Positions 54,305-63,553 of a stretch of DNA of 64,000 nucleotides are shown one piece after another (the first letter of the stretch is position 1; each line of letters starts with the position of its first letter). The notes beneath the pieces are model-generated. The model was not told where the DNA came from. It was given only the letters and a program-made list of their open reading frames with translations, and ran no database searches. The DNA is from CAVSJA01 sp963728145 (GTDB lineage Bacteria; Bacteroidota; Bacteroidia; Chitinophagales; Chitinophagaceae). The stretch spans positions 1 to 64,000 of the forward strand of contig CAVSJA010000002.1 of assembly GCA_963728145.1 (NCBI GenBank), given 5' to 3'. The translations under genes were made by a program, and so were the position numbers.

Positions 54305-56042
54305 TTACCCTCGCTGTTCGCGCCGGCGCCGCTCGGCGTCGTCCCAGGCCGTCAGCGGCTGGTAGTCGGGGACAAAGCCCAGGCCCTTCTTGGCGTCCGA
54401 AGAGATCGCCGCCTGGGAGGTCACCACGTCCACGACGGCGGGCGCACGCTCCAGGGCCCGCTCGAGCGCCCCGGTGAGTTCCTCCGGCTGCTCCACCCGC
54501 TCGCCATGCGCGCCGAGCGCCCGCGCCATGGCGGCGTAGTCGGAGTGGCGCAAGGTCGTGCCGACCACCCGGCCGCCGTAGTTCGCCTCCTGATCGTAAC
54601 GCTCGATGTTCCAGGCGGCGTTGTTGGAGACGATGAACACGGCCCTGGCGCCGTGCCGCACCGCGGTGTCCACCTCCATCGCGTTGATGCCGAAGGCGCC
54701 GTCGCCGTTGACCGAGATCACCTGGCGCGCAGGGAAGGCGAGCGCCGCCGCGACGCCGAACGGCACGCCGACGCCGAGGCAGCCGAACGCGCCCGCATCC
54801 ATGTAGGTGCGCGCCGGCGCGAGGCCGATGCGCGCAAAGCTCAAAAGGTCGCCGCCGTCGGCGATCGCGACGTAGTCGGGAGCGGCGACCTCGGCGATGG
54901 CATCGAAGATGCAGCGCGGATGGATCTTGCCGTCCGGCCCGAGCGCGGGCGTGTCGCCGAAGCCCGCCGCGGCGCGCTGCAGCTGGCGCCGACGCATCGT
55001 CTCGGCCCAGCCGGCATCGAGGTTTGGTTCCGCGTTGCCCACGGCCTCGACGATCGCGTCCAGCGCCAATGCCGGCGTGGCCAGGATCTCGGGCGCGCCC
55101 CGCCGATTGTCGATCAGCTCGCCCGCCGTGTCGGCGATGCGGATGAAGCGGGCGTTCGGAAACACCGCCGGCGAGCCGTAGCCGAGCTGATAGTCGAGCT
55201 TGCGCCCGATCACGACGACGAGATCGGCCTCGGTCATCGCCTGGGCCCGGACCGCGCCGGCGAACGACGGGTGATCGAGCGGCACCAGCCCGCGGCTCTC
55301 CTGGGTGTCGAGGTAGAGCGCGCCCGACGCATCGAGCAGCCGGACCAGCGCCGCCTCGGCGCCGCGCGCGCCGCGCCCGGTGATCACGAGCGGGCGGCGC
55401 GCCCGCCAGATCAGCCGCGCCGCCTCCTCGACCGCCGCCGGGTCGGGCGGCAGTGCGCGCGGCGGCTTGGGCGTCAGCCAGTCTTCGAGCACCAGCGCCG
55501 GCGGGATGTCCTCGCGCAGCACGTCGGTCGGGATCTCGAGGTACACGGGACCAGGTTCGCCGAGGTCGCCCGTGGCCCGGGCGACCGCCTCGTCCAGCTC
55601 GCGCAGCACCTGGTCGGCGACGCGCAGCGGTGCGCGCGTGGCGCGTCACGGGCCGCAGGATGTCCGCGTGCGGGATGTCCTGCAGCGGCCCCATGTTGAC
55701 CTGGGGCCGCGGCGGGCAGCCGCCGATCAGCAGCACCGGCGCCCGCGCCAGCGCCGCGTTGGCGACCGCGGTCACGCAGTTGGTCACGCCCGGTCCCGCC
55801 GTCGCCATGGCCACCCCGAAGCCGCCGGTAAGCTCGGCATGGGCGTGCGCCATGTGCACCGCAGCGCCTTCGTCGCGCACGTCGATGATGCGGATCCCGA
55901 GCCGGCCGAGCCAGTCCCAGATCGGCTGGATGTGCCCGCCCTGCAGCCCGAACATCCGGTCGATGCCGCGCCGTTGCAGGAACTTGGCGATCCAGGCGGC
56001 GGCGGTCTGCTCGCCCGCCCCAAGGTCGATCGGGCCGGTCAT
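54305..56042 (-). CDS. ThDP-dependent acetolactate synthase-like enzyme
   Basis: About 578 residues with all three ThDP-enzyme domains. The catalytic Glu is in VRDEGAAVHMAHAHAELTGG. VTNCVTAVANAALARAPVLL, PVYLEIPTDVL and the central domain IGRKLDYQLGYG follow. The ThDP/Mg motif is VNGDGAFGINAMEVDTAVRH then FIVSNNAAWN (GDG-x~26-NN). It could be acetolactate synthase, oxalyl-CoA decarboxylase or a related decarboxylase; no ilvN is present, which argues against plain valine synthesis. One extra G near 55623 shifts the first 140 residues. Its ATG overlaps the stop of the CoA-ligase gene, so the two are translated together. Confidence 0.85.
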
Positions 56043-57607
56043 CTCCCTTGCTCCTTCTCCAGGATGCGTTGCTTCAGCAGCCGGTGCTGGATCTTGCCCG
56101 TCGCCGTCTTCGGCATTTCCTCCGACGAGATGATCGAGATCGAGCGCGGCCGCTTGTAGCCCGCAAGGCGGGTCTTGCACCATCCGATCAGGTCGTCCGC
56201 AGTGGCCGCGGCCTCGCTGCCGAATGCCACGACGGCATGCACCCGTTCACCCCACTTCGCGTCGGGCAGGCCGATCACCGCCACCTCGCGCACGGCCGGG
56301 TGGGCGGCGAGAGCCGCCTCGACCTCGGACGGATAGACGTTCTCGCCGCCGGAGATGATCATGTTGCTCTTGCGCTCGACCAGATAGAGAAAGCCGTCCT
56401 CGTCGCGCTTGGCCATGTCGCCGACCGAGCAGTACCCGTCGTTGAACGCTTCGGCGGTCTTCTCGGGCAGCCGCCAGTAGCCGTCGAACGTGTACGGCGT
56501 CCAGGAATAGAGCTCGCCCACCGCGCCGTCGGCCACCTCGCCGCCGTCCGGATCGAGCAGGCGGATCGGGCGCGTGCCGACGCACTCGCGGCCGACCGAG
56601 CCGAGCTTCGAGAGCTGGTCTTCGGGCTCGAGGATCGTGACCCAGCCCGCTTCGGTCGAACCGTACAGCTCGAACAGGCCGGCGTTCGGGAACAGCTCCA
56701 TCACCGCGAGCTTGGTCTCGCGCCGGGCCGGAGCGGAGGAGATCAAGAGCTTCTTCACCTGGTGGGTCGCATGCCGCTGCCGGATCCGGGCGGACAGCTC
56801 CAGCAGCATCACGTACTGGGTCGGCACCATCGAGGTGAAGCTCGCGCCGCCGCTCGCCAGCGTGCGTCAGGGCATGCTCGGGATCGAAGCTCGAGCGGCT
56901 GTAGACCGAGCAGGCGCCGCCGCAGTAGGCGAGCGAGGTCGCGAGGTAGAGCGAGTTCGCGTGGCACAGCGGCATGACCAGGAGCGCGGTGTCGCGCCAG
57001 CTGAAGCCGAACTCGATCTCGGTCACGAGCGAGAGCACCGCACTGCCGGCGTGCGACCGGATCGCGCCCTTGGGCCGCCCGGTGGTGCCGGAGGTGTACA
57101 TCAGCGTCCACGGATCCGAAGCGGCGACCGGAACGGCGGGCTCCGCATCGCTCGCCGCGGCGATCAACGCTTCATAGCCGAGGTAGCCCGCGGCGGCGTC
57201 GCGGCGCCGCAATGAACGTAGCGGCCCGGCTCCACGGGCAGCGCGTCGCGGATCTCTTCGACCGCGCCCAGCAGCGCGTCCTCGACGATGAAGGCGCGCG
57301 CGCCGCAATCGGTCGCGATATAGGCGATCTCGCCCCCGACCAGGCGGAAGTTGATCGGCACGGCGATCAGCCCGGATTTGGCCGCCGCGGCATAGATCTC
57401 CAGCCACTCGACCCGGTTGTAGGCCAGGACTGCGACCCGGTCGCCCTTCTCGAGCCCGAGGCCGCGCAGCGCGTTGGCCAGCCTGCACGCGCGCGCGTTC
57501 CACTCGCGAAAGGTCATCCTGCGCTCGAGATCGGCCGCGCCGATCCGCTCGGGATAGAGCCGCGCGTTGGTGGTCAGGACCTCGCCGAGATTCAACAGCG
57601 AGAGCAT
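56039..57607 (-). CDS. AMP-dependent acyl-CoA synthetase/ligase
   Basis: Activates a carboxylic acid to its CoA thioester. About 520 residues: LEKGDRVAVLAYNRVEWLEI, the P-loop LMYTSGTTGRPKGAIRSH, LFELYGSTEAG, DGYCSVGDMAKRDEDGFLYL, ERKSNMIISGGENVYPSEVE and the Lys near the end in MPKTATGKIQHR. One extra C near 56869 and another shift near 57200. It is the first gene of a two-gene unit with the ThDP enzyme (ATGA overlap). Together they could activate a small acid to a CoA ester and then decarboxylate or condense it, as oxalate-CoA ligase and oxalyl-CoA decarboxylase do; that pairing is only a hypothesis. Confidence 0.88.
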
Positions 57608-57807
57608 CGGCCGCTCCGGCTGGTCGCCTCATCAGAGGGCATGCCTTGCCGAGGTCAAGTGGGCAAGTACCAAGTACCAACATGTACCGCACGAGCGCAA
57701 CGACCGACCTCGCGATGCGCGAATCCAGACCGCCACAATCGGAGAGTGCCTGCAGGGAATAATTCCGGATCCCAGAGTGTTGATTTTGCAGGGAGAGACA
57801 TCCGACC

Positions 57808-58233
57808 ATGTGGCGATCCTGTTTTCTGTACACGACGGCGTTCTTCTGGTTGCTGGGGGCTGCGGTCCAGGCCGGCGCGGCAGGCTCGCAGTACCAGGAG
57901 TGGGGCACGGCGTCCTGGTATGGTGAGCGGTTTCAAGGTCTGGAGACCGCCAGCGGTGACATGTTCGATCTCAATCAGCTCACCGCGGCCCATCGCGAGC
58001 TGCCGTTCGGCGCGGAGGTGACCGTGATCAATCTGCGCACCGGCGCCTCGGTCGCCGTGGTGATCAACGATCGGGGCCCCTGCATCCCGGGCCGTGACAT
58101 CGACCTGTCGAAGGCGGCGGCGCGCGCCTTGGGCATCATCGAGCAAGGTCTCGCTCCGGTCTTGATCGAGGCCGACCTGCAGCAGCTCGCGCACGCGCAG
58201 CGCGCCCAGACGCGCATCAGCATCGGCTGTTGA
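57808..58233 (+). CDS. rlpA: RlpA-like septal lytic transglycosylase/lipoprotein-like protein
   Basis: 141 residues, signal peptide (FLYTTAFFWLLGAAVQAGAA) then one double-psi beta-barrel: GTASWYGERFQGLETASGD, LTAAHRELPFGAEVTVINL, VAVVINDRGPCIPGRDIDLS and KAAARALGIIEQGLAPVLIE. The Asp in NDRGP is the catalytic candidate. No lipobox cysteine and no SPOR domain, so it is the short soluble form. Intact, transcribed divergently from the CoA-ligase gene with 200 bases between. Confidence 0.88.
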   Translation: MWRSCFLYTTAFFWLLGAAVQAGAAGSQYQEWGTASWYGERFQGLETASGDMFDLNQLTAAHRELPFGAEVTVINLRTGASVAVVINDRGPCIPGRDIDLSKAAARALGIIEQGLAPVLIEADLQQLAHAQRAQTRISIGC

Positions 58234-58404
58234 TCCGGGACGCGAGCGGCCCTCACCGCGCTTCCCGCATCTGCCGCTCCGTCGCTCGGGGCGGCCGAGC
58301 GCGCCGAAACGTCAGGTCCGCAACGAGGGCGGCGCCGCCTCTTCTGATCCGGTCCAGGGCGCCACTGGTGTCGGGTCAGGTAAGCAGTGGCCGGCGTGGT
58401 CCGG

Positions 58405-58812
58405 TCAGTCCGGCGGCCGGTCCGATGACGAATGGGAGACCCCGGCAAGCGCGCCGAGCACCGCGGCGATCGCCAGCGAGAGCCAGGGGTCACGGCGCAC
58501 CTGCTCGGTGATCGAGAGCAACAGCGCGTCCGCACCAACCGCGCCCGCGGCTGGCTTGCGCGGCTTGCGGTGGCGCACATTCAGCACGACCAGGCCGGCC
58601 GCACCGCCGAGCACCAGCGAGGTGAGCAGCGCCGCGAGCGGCGGCTCGACCACCCTGGCGAGAGCGAGATAGATCGTCGCCACGACAAAGCCAAAAGCCG
58701 TCGCCAGCAGCACCAGGGCGAGGGCGTAGCCAACGAGGCGCGCGATCAGATCGTGGATCATCCGCGACCGCAGCACCGCACGCAGGAGGAGCGCGGCGGA
58801 CCCACCCTTCAC
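58405..58812 (-). CDS. Phage-holin-like (Holin-X type) membrane protein
   Basis: About 135 residues with two to three hydrophobic helices (LVGYALALVLLATAFGFVVA, LAALLTSLVLGGAAGLVVLN and LSLAIAAVLGALAGV), a pattern of the holin superfamily III proteins found beside DUF883 genes in proteobacteria. Start GTG 58812 overlaps the stop of the preceding gene (GTGA). A later ATG (MIHDLIARLVG) is also possible. It likely acts with its neighbour at the inner membrane; function unproven. Confidence 0.65.
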   Translation of the reverse strand: MKGGSAALLLRAVLRSRMIHDLIARLVGYALALVLLATAFGFVVATIYLALARVVEPPLAALLTSLVLGGAAGLVVLNVRHRKPRKPAAGAVGADALLLSITEQVRRDPWLSLAIAAVLGALAGVSHSSSDRPPD

Positions 58813-59144
58813 TTGCGCCCCAGCACGCGCGCGATCAGGACCCCGGCGCCGAACGCGGCGAGCAGACTGAGCAGCGGTCGTTCCTTGATGGTGTCCTCGA
58901 TCTGTGTGATCGACGCCTGACCTTGCCGGCGCAGCGCATCGGTGGCACGCTCGAGATCGGCGCCGAGCTCCTCGATCTTGAGGGCCCCTGCGGTCTGGGC
59001 TCGCGCCAGCGCGGCGCCGCTCAAGCCTTTGACGTGCTTGGTCAACATCGCCAGCTCGGTGCGCAGGGCCTCGACATGCTCCTTGATCGTATCGAGTTCC
59101 TGATCCGCCTCCTTGGTCGCCGTTTCAACTTGCCGGGCCATCAT
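58809..59144 (-). CDS. DUF883/YqjD-like membrane-anchored protein
   Basis: 111 residues: a long charged helix (ATKEADQELDTIKEHVEALR and TKHVKGLSGAALARAQTAGA, IEELGADLERATDALR), then a C-terminal membrane anchor (ERPLLSLLAAFGAGVLIARV) ending LGRK. This is the YqjD/ElaB (DUF883) architecture, inner-membrane proteins that bind ribosomes in E. coli and are induced in stationary phase. GGAGGATCG precedes a double ATG at 59144. It overlaps the holin-like gene by four bases. Confidence 0.78.
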   Translation of the reverse strand: MMARQVETATKEADQELDTIKEHVEALRTELAMLTKHVKGLSGAALARAQTAGALKIEELGADLERATDALRRQGQASITQIEDTIKERPLLSLLAAFGAGVLIARVLGRK

Positions 59145-59474
59145 CGATCCTCCTCGGACAGGGGGACGCCGGGTCCCGGCGATCCCGCATGTTAGCAAAG
59201 AACTTGCCACCAAAACTATAGGAGCGAGTCCGGCAGCCGGCCATCGTACCGGGCACGATGGGACGCTTTTTCACATGCTGGTACCTGGCGTTCCAGACCC
59301 TACGGGCTTCGCCGCCCCATTCTCGTCGATGGCGTGACCGGCCCGTCGCTTGCCAGGATCCGGGGATGCCTTGGCCGGGGAACCGTTTCTGCGGGATGCC
59401 GACCTTGTGGTTTGCCTGGAAGTCACTCTGACTATCAGCGCGGGCGCAGGATGAGGATCACGAGCCTCGACGGC

Positions 59475-59500
59475 GGAACCTTTTACCTGATGCGGACGTT
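59475..59500 (+). promoter_or_regulatory. EcfG-type general stress promoter
   Basis: GGAAC (59475-59479), 17-base spacer, CGTT (59497-59500), the consensus of the alphaproteobacterial general-stress sigma factor EcfG. It lies 38 bases before the entericidin ATG. The rest of the gap 59145-59537 shows no gene. Confidence 0.65.
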
Positions 59501-59537
59501 CAAAGTGCAGTCCTGCGCATCCAAAGGAGGAACGCGG

Positions 59538-59726
59538 ATGGTTAAGGCCTTGAGTCGCACGCGTCCCGCTCAAGCCGAGTTCAGCTGGCTGTTCGGACTG
59601 GTCGCCGTGCTCTTCATGATGTCGATGTTGAGTGGCTGCAATACGGTGAAGGGGATGGGCGAGGACGTCTCCGCAACGGGCGACGCCATGAGCGATACGG
59701 CCCAGGACACCGAAGACAAGATGTGA
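59538..59726 (+). CDS. Entericidin-type small lipoprotein
   Basis: 62 residues. A 16-residue basic start is followed by a membrane leader with lipobox (FMMSMLSGCNTVKGMGEDVS) and a short acidic mature part (ATGDAMSDTAQDTEDKM). C-NTVxGxGxDVxxxGxAL is the entericidin A/B pattern; these are stress-induced lipoproteins of toxin/antidote type in enterobacteria. AAAGGAGG is a perfect ribosome binding site. An EcfG-like promoter stands in front, so it is probably general-stress induced. Complete gene. Confidence 0.85.
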   Translation: MVKALSRTRPAQAEFSWLFGLVAVLFMMSMLSGCNTVKGMGEDVSATGDAMSDTAQDTEDKM

Positions 59727-59892
59727 TCGTCCGCCCAGTCGGAGCTCGCTGGCCTGATTCCTGGGTCAGTGGGCCCCCGCTCGGCCCAACCGGCATCCGG
59801 TAGCAGGCAGCCGGCCCTCCCGGGTAGCTGGTCAGGGGTCACGCGCTGGTCTGGTATAACCATCGAGGACAGGCACCCGGCCCAGCAGCACC

Positions 59893-60919
59893 TCATCCCC
59901 CAAGTTGTGCACGCGCCAGCGCCGCGCCGGCGCCAAGCGATCTGAGCTTGCCGACGGCGACCTCGCGCGGCAAGGGCGCCATACCGCAGTTGGTGCAGGG
60001 CAGGATGCGCGCGGCATCGACGTAGTCGATGCGCGTCGCGGATCACGGCGGCCACCTGTTCCGGTGTCTCGATCTCGAGCGTCGCGACGTCGATCGCGCC
60101 GAGCAGAATCTATCTTGTCCTTGAGCAGGCCGAGCAGCGACATCGGCACCCGCGAGTTGGCGCACTCGAGCGATACCTGCGTCGATCCGACTGGCATTGA
60201 GGGCCGGGAAGATCTCCTCGTACTGGCGCCATTCCGCGCCCAGGGTCTGCTTCCAGCGGATGTTGGCCTCGATCCCGTAGCCGTAGCAGATGTGCACCGC
60301 GGTCGGGCAACGCAGACCCTCGATCGCGCGGTGCAGGGCATCGATCCCCCAGGCCTTGACGTCGTCCATGAACACGTTGAACGCCGGCTCGTCGAACTGG
60401 ATGACGTCGACGCCTGCCGCCTCGAGCTCGCGCGCTTCCTCGTTCAGGAGCTCGGCGAAGGCCATCGCCATGTCCGCGCGGCGGCCGTAGTGGGCGTCGG
60501 CGATGGTGTCGCAGATGGTCATCGGGCCCGGCAGCGTGAACTTGAGCTCGGCGCTCCGTATAGGCGCGCGTGAAGCGCACCTGCTCGCCGTGGACGGGGC
60601 CGCGCCGTCGGACCGGGGCGGTGACCGTCGGCACGTCCACGACGTAGCGGTTGTCGCGGATGCCCATCTTGGTCTTGCGCGCCCAGTCGATGCCCTCGAT
60701 CTGCTCGAGGAAGCCGTGCACGAAATGCACCCGGAACTGCTCGCCGTCGGACACGATGTCGATGCCGGCCGCTTCCTGCTCCTTCAGCCAGACCAGCGCG
60801 GCGTCGCGCTTGGCGCGCTCCAGTTCGGCGCCGTCCTGCCGCCATGCCGGCCAGAGCTTCTCGGGCTCGGCGAGCCAGGACGGCTTCGGCAGACTGCCGG
60901 CAATGGTGGTTTCCAGCAT
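59893..60919 (-). CDS. MetE C-terminal-like methyltransferase (methionine synthase II family)
   Basis: Cobalamin-independent methyl transfer, Zn-dependent. About 340 residues, so the short archaeal-like form that keeps only the catalytic half. TTIAGSLPKPSWLAEPEKLW, GIDIVSDGEQFRVHFVHGFL, LPGPMTICDTIADAHYG, AAGVDVIQFDEPAFNVFMDD, TAVHICYGYGIEANIRW (zinc His and Cys) and LPCTNCGMAPLPREVA (the last zinc Cys) are seen in order. Frameshifts near 60555, 60183, 60108 and 60038. The substrate may differ from homocysteine. AGGAGGCG precedes the ATG. A ribokinase-like gene lies upstream on the same strand. Confidence 0.85.
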
Positions 60920-61050
60920 GGCGCCTCCTGCTCGCAAACGGCTACGCTGGCCTCGATCATGGGGGCGGCGCCAGGCCAGAGCAAGCCTGCGCGCGGCTGC
61001 CGCGCTCTGATCGGGAACCCTCGCCGGGGATGCGGCGACTGCCCTGCCCT

Positions 61051-61968
61051 TCAATCCAGCGGGACGGGAGGCGCGAGGTCCCCGAGCCGCGCCTCGATCT
61101 GCGCCGCCCTGGGCTGGCTGGCCTGCGCGCCGAGCCTGGTGCAGGCCAGGCCCGCCGCGACGCTCGCGCGCCGCAACGCCGCCCCGAACTCGTGGCCCAG
61201 GTCGAGCGAGGCGGCGAGGACGCCGACGAAGGCATCGCCCGCGCCGGTGGTATCCACCGGGTCCACCGGCAAGGCGCCCGCCCGCACGGCGGATTGCGGA
61301 CCGATCGCCAGCGCCCCGGCGGCGCCGAGGGTCACGACGCAGGTCAAGTCGTGCGCGGTCGCCAGATCGCGCGCGAACGCCGCGATCTCGGCGCCGCTCG
61401 CGCAACCGGCGGCCATGCGCCCCTCGATCTCGTTCACCACGAGCACGTCGAGCATGCTCAGAACCTGGGGCGGCACCGCCCCGGCCGGCGCGAGGTTCAG
61501 AATCGTCCGCGCCCCGCCCGCCTTGGCGCGCTCGATCAGCGCGCAAGTCGCTTCGGGCCGCACCTCGTTCTGACACAGCACGGTGACGCCGGCGGCGAGC
61601 TCGCGATCCGCTACCTGGCCGGCATCCGTGTCGAGATTGGCGCCGCTCGCCACGATGATCTGATTCTCCGCGCCCTGATCGACGCCGATCACCGCGATTC
61701 CGGTCGCCCGGCGCGAAGTGGCGATGGCGGCGCAGTCGACCCCGGCCGCGGCCATCGCCTGGCGCGCGAAGCGGCCGAAGCTGTCGTCGCCGACATGGCC
61801 GATCATGCGCACGGCAGCGCCGGCGCGGGCCGCCGCGGTGGCCTGGTTGGCGCCCTTGCCGCCGGCGGCCAGCTCGTAGCCCGGACACAACACCGTCTCG
61901 CCCGGGCGGGGCAAGCGCTCGACCTTGAACAGCAGGTCTACGTTGATCGAGCCGAACACCAGGAGCAC
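61051..61968 (-). CDS. rbsK: Ribokinase (PfkB family)
   Basis: Phosphorylates ribose (or a close sugar) with ATP. Intact 305 residues: VFGSINVDLLFKVERLPRPG, the substrate motif YELAAGGKGANQATAAARAG, NEVRPEATCALIERAKAGGA, VVNEIEGRM, VTLGAAGALAIGP and the catalytic DPVDTTGAGDAFVGVLAASL (Asp base). The listed longest frame begins upstream, but GTG 61968 (VLLVFGSINVD) has GGGAGA 7 bases upstream and fits the family start. No ribose transport genes nearby, so the exact sugar is open. Confidence 0.88.
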   Translation of the reverse strand: MLLVFGSINVDLLFKVERLPRPGETVLCPGYELAAGGKGANQATAAARAGAAVRMIGHVGDDSFGRFARQAMAAAGVDCAAIATSRRATGIAVIGVDQGAENQIIVASGANLDTDAGQVADRELAAGVTVLCQNEVRPEATCALIERAKAGGARTILNLAPAGAVPPQVLSMLDVLVVNEIEGRMAAGCASGAEIAAFARDLATAHDLTCVVTLGAAGALAIGPQSAVRAGALPVDPVDTTGAGDAFVGVLAASLDLGHEFGAALRRASVAAGLACTRLGAQASQPRAAQIEARLGDLAPPVPLD

Positions 61969-62127
61969 GCTCGATTCTCCCAGTTCAGGCGTTTGCCCAA
62001 CTCCGCGTCTGGCGAGCTGGCCACGTGGTCGCACCGCGCGCTATGCGTACCGCGCTTGCCAAGGCCGCGCCTGCGGCACTATGCACAGGCCGCGTAGGAC
62101 TGAACGCCGCAACCGTAGGGACCCGGA

Positions 62128-62367
62128 ATGCCCGACACCATCGAGGTTTGCTATGTCGACGGCGCCAGCGCCGTGTGCGATGGCGGTGGCGGCGTCCTCG
62201 GTCACCCGAAGGTGTACATGGCGATCGACCACACGGGCCGCGTCACCTGCTCCTACTGCGGACGGCTGTTCGTGCGCAATCCCGAGCGCGCGGGCCAGTG
62301 CGAAATCGTGTCGCCGAGCGAGCTATCGGCGCTCGCTCCGAGCGCCCCGGCTGCGGCACGGCATTGA
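62128..62367 (+). CDS. zf-CHCC zinc-finger protein
   Basis: 79 residues with C-DGGGGVLGHPKVYMAID-C-x2-C layout: VCDGGGGVLGHPKVYMAIDH then VTCSYCGRLFVR. This is the CHCC finger of NDUFS6-like proteins, widespread in alphaproteobacteria as a short stand-alone protein. Cys, His and the Cys pair would bind one zinc. The Pro/Ala tail is low complexity. Alone, divergent from rbsK and convergent with rpsI. Confidence 0.82.
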   Translation: MPDTIEVCYVDGASAVCDGGGGVLGHPKVYMAIDHTGRVTCSYCGRLFVRNPERAGQCEIVSPSELSALAPSAPAAARH

Positions 62368-62406
62368 GGAGCAGAAGCCGGGCGGCACGAGTCGCCCGGG
62401 CGAGGC

Positions 62407-62895
62407 TCAGCGCTTGGAGAACTGGAAGCTGCGGCGGGCCTTGCGCTTGCCATACTTCTTACGCTCGACCTTGCGCGAGTCGCGGGTGAGGAACCCGCCG
62501 GCCTTGAGGGGCGGGCGGAGCATGGGATCGTAGGCGACCAGGGCGCGACTGATGCCGTGGCGCACCGCGCCGGCCTGCCCGGACAAACCGCCGCCTGCGA
62601 CGGTGCAGGTCAGGTCGAACTGCTGCGCGCGATGGGCGGCCTCGAACGGCTGATTGATCAGCATGCGCAGCACCGGTCGCGCAAAATAGATCTCGAGACT
62701 GCGCCCGTTGACCGTGGTCCGCCCGCTGCCTGGCTTGAGCCACACGCGTGCCACCGCCTCCTTGCGCCGGCCCGTGGCGTACGCCCGACCCAGCGCATCG
62801 ATCTTCGGCGCCGCCGGCGCGATCTCGGGCTCGGGCGCGGCGGTCTGCGCGAGATCCTTGAGATCCGCGAGTGTCCGGGGAGCATTCTCAGCCAT
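62407..62895 (-). CDS. rpsI: 30S ribosomal protein S9
   Basis: Intact 162 residues. The N-terminal 40 are an alphaproteobacterial-type extension (MAENAPRTLADLKDLAQ). The S9 core follows: YATGRRKEAVARVWLKPGSG, VNGRSLEIYFARPVLRMLIN, GGGLSGQAGAVRHGISRALV, and the rRNA-contacting end KKYGKRKARRSFQFSKR. It overlaps the 3' end of rplM by 8 bases. Confidence 0.96.
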   Translation of the reverse strand: MAENAPRTLADLKDLAQTAAPEPEIAPAAPKIDALGRAYATGRRKEAVARVWLKPGSGRTTVNGRSLEIYFARPVLRMLINQPFEAAHRAQQFDLTCTVAGGGLSGQAGAVRHGISRALVAYDPMLRPPLKAGGFLTRDSRKVERKKYGKRKARRSFQFSKR

Positions 62896-63364
62896 TGGCA
62901 GACTCTCTCACGCTGTTCTTGCGGTTGCGCGCCGCCAGGTCCACGGCGGTCGGCGCCTGGCCCTGGTGCGGATGCTCCTGCCCGCGATAGACGTGCAGCT
63001 TGCGGATCTGCTGCCGGCCAAGCGGGCCTTTGGGCAACATCCGCTCGACCGCTTTTTCGATCACGCGCTCGGGATGCGCGCCGCCCAGGATCTGCCCTGC
63101 GGTGCGCTGCTTGATGCCGCCGGGATAACCGGTGTGGCGATAGTAGGTCTTCTGGCCCAGCTTGCTGCCGGTCAGCGCGATCTTGCCGGCGTTGACCACG
63201 ACGACATGATCGCCGCAATCCAGGTTCGGCGAGTACAGCGGCTTGTGCTTGCCGCGCAGACGGTCCGCCACGAAGACCGCCAGGCGCCCGAGCACCACGC
63301 CCTCGGCGTCGATCAGATACCAGCCCCGCTCGATGTCCTTGGGCGTGGCAGAATAGGTCTTCAT
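62888..63364 (-). CDS. rplM: 50S ribosomal protein L13
   Basis: Intact 158 residues: MKTYSATPKDIERGWYLIDA, LRGKHKPLYSPNLDCGDHVV, VNAGKIALTGSKLGQKTYYR, HTGYPGGIKQRTAGQILGG and ERMLPKGPLGRQQIRKLHVY. First gene of the usual rplM-rpsI pair; the two overlap. Confidence 0.97.
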   Translation of the reverse strand: MKTYSATPKDIERGWYLIDAEGVVLGRLAVFVADRLRGKHKPLYSPNLDCGDHVVVVNAGKIALTGSKLGQKTYYRHTGYPGGIKQRTAGQILGGAHPERVIEKAVERMLPKGPLGRQQIRKLHVYRGQEHPHQGQAPTAVDLAARNRKNSVRESANG

Positions 63365-63429
63365 CGGATCAGGCCTGTCGTTCGCAAACGCCGACCGGTC
63401 AGGGCTACGCCGGCAGCAGAAGGGTGACG

Positions 63430-63449
63430 CCGACCCGGCAGCGGGTCGG
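63430..63449 (-). terminator. Hairpin upstream of rplM
   Basis: CCGACCCG-GCAG-CGGGTCGG, a perfect 8-bp stem. On the minus strand it lies after the glycosyltransferase stop and before rplM, so it may end the former's transcript. Confidence 0.45.
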
Positions 63450-63553
63450 GCCCGGCGTTACCTAGGTCGATCCATGCGTGCTGTCAACGGCCTGTGCGCC
63501 GGCGCGCCTACCGGCCCGCCGCCAGATCAGGGGCCGGTCGCTTCGGCTTGTCC

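Noticed and set aside
59334..59726. Longer start for the entericidin gene at 59334
   Set aside because: The extension would span the EcfG-like promoter and ribosome binding site; ATG 59538 has AAAGGAGG at the right distance and begins a proper leader.
60920..61050. Riboswitch before the MetE-like gene
   Set aside because: The stretch upstream shows no SAM or cobalamin riboswitch consensus that I can recognise.
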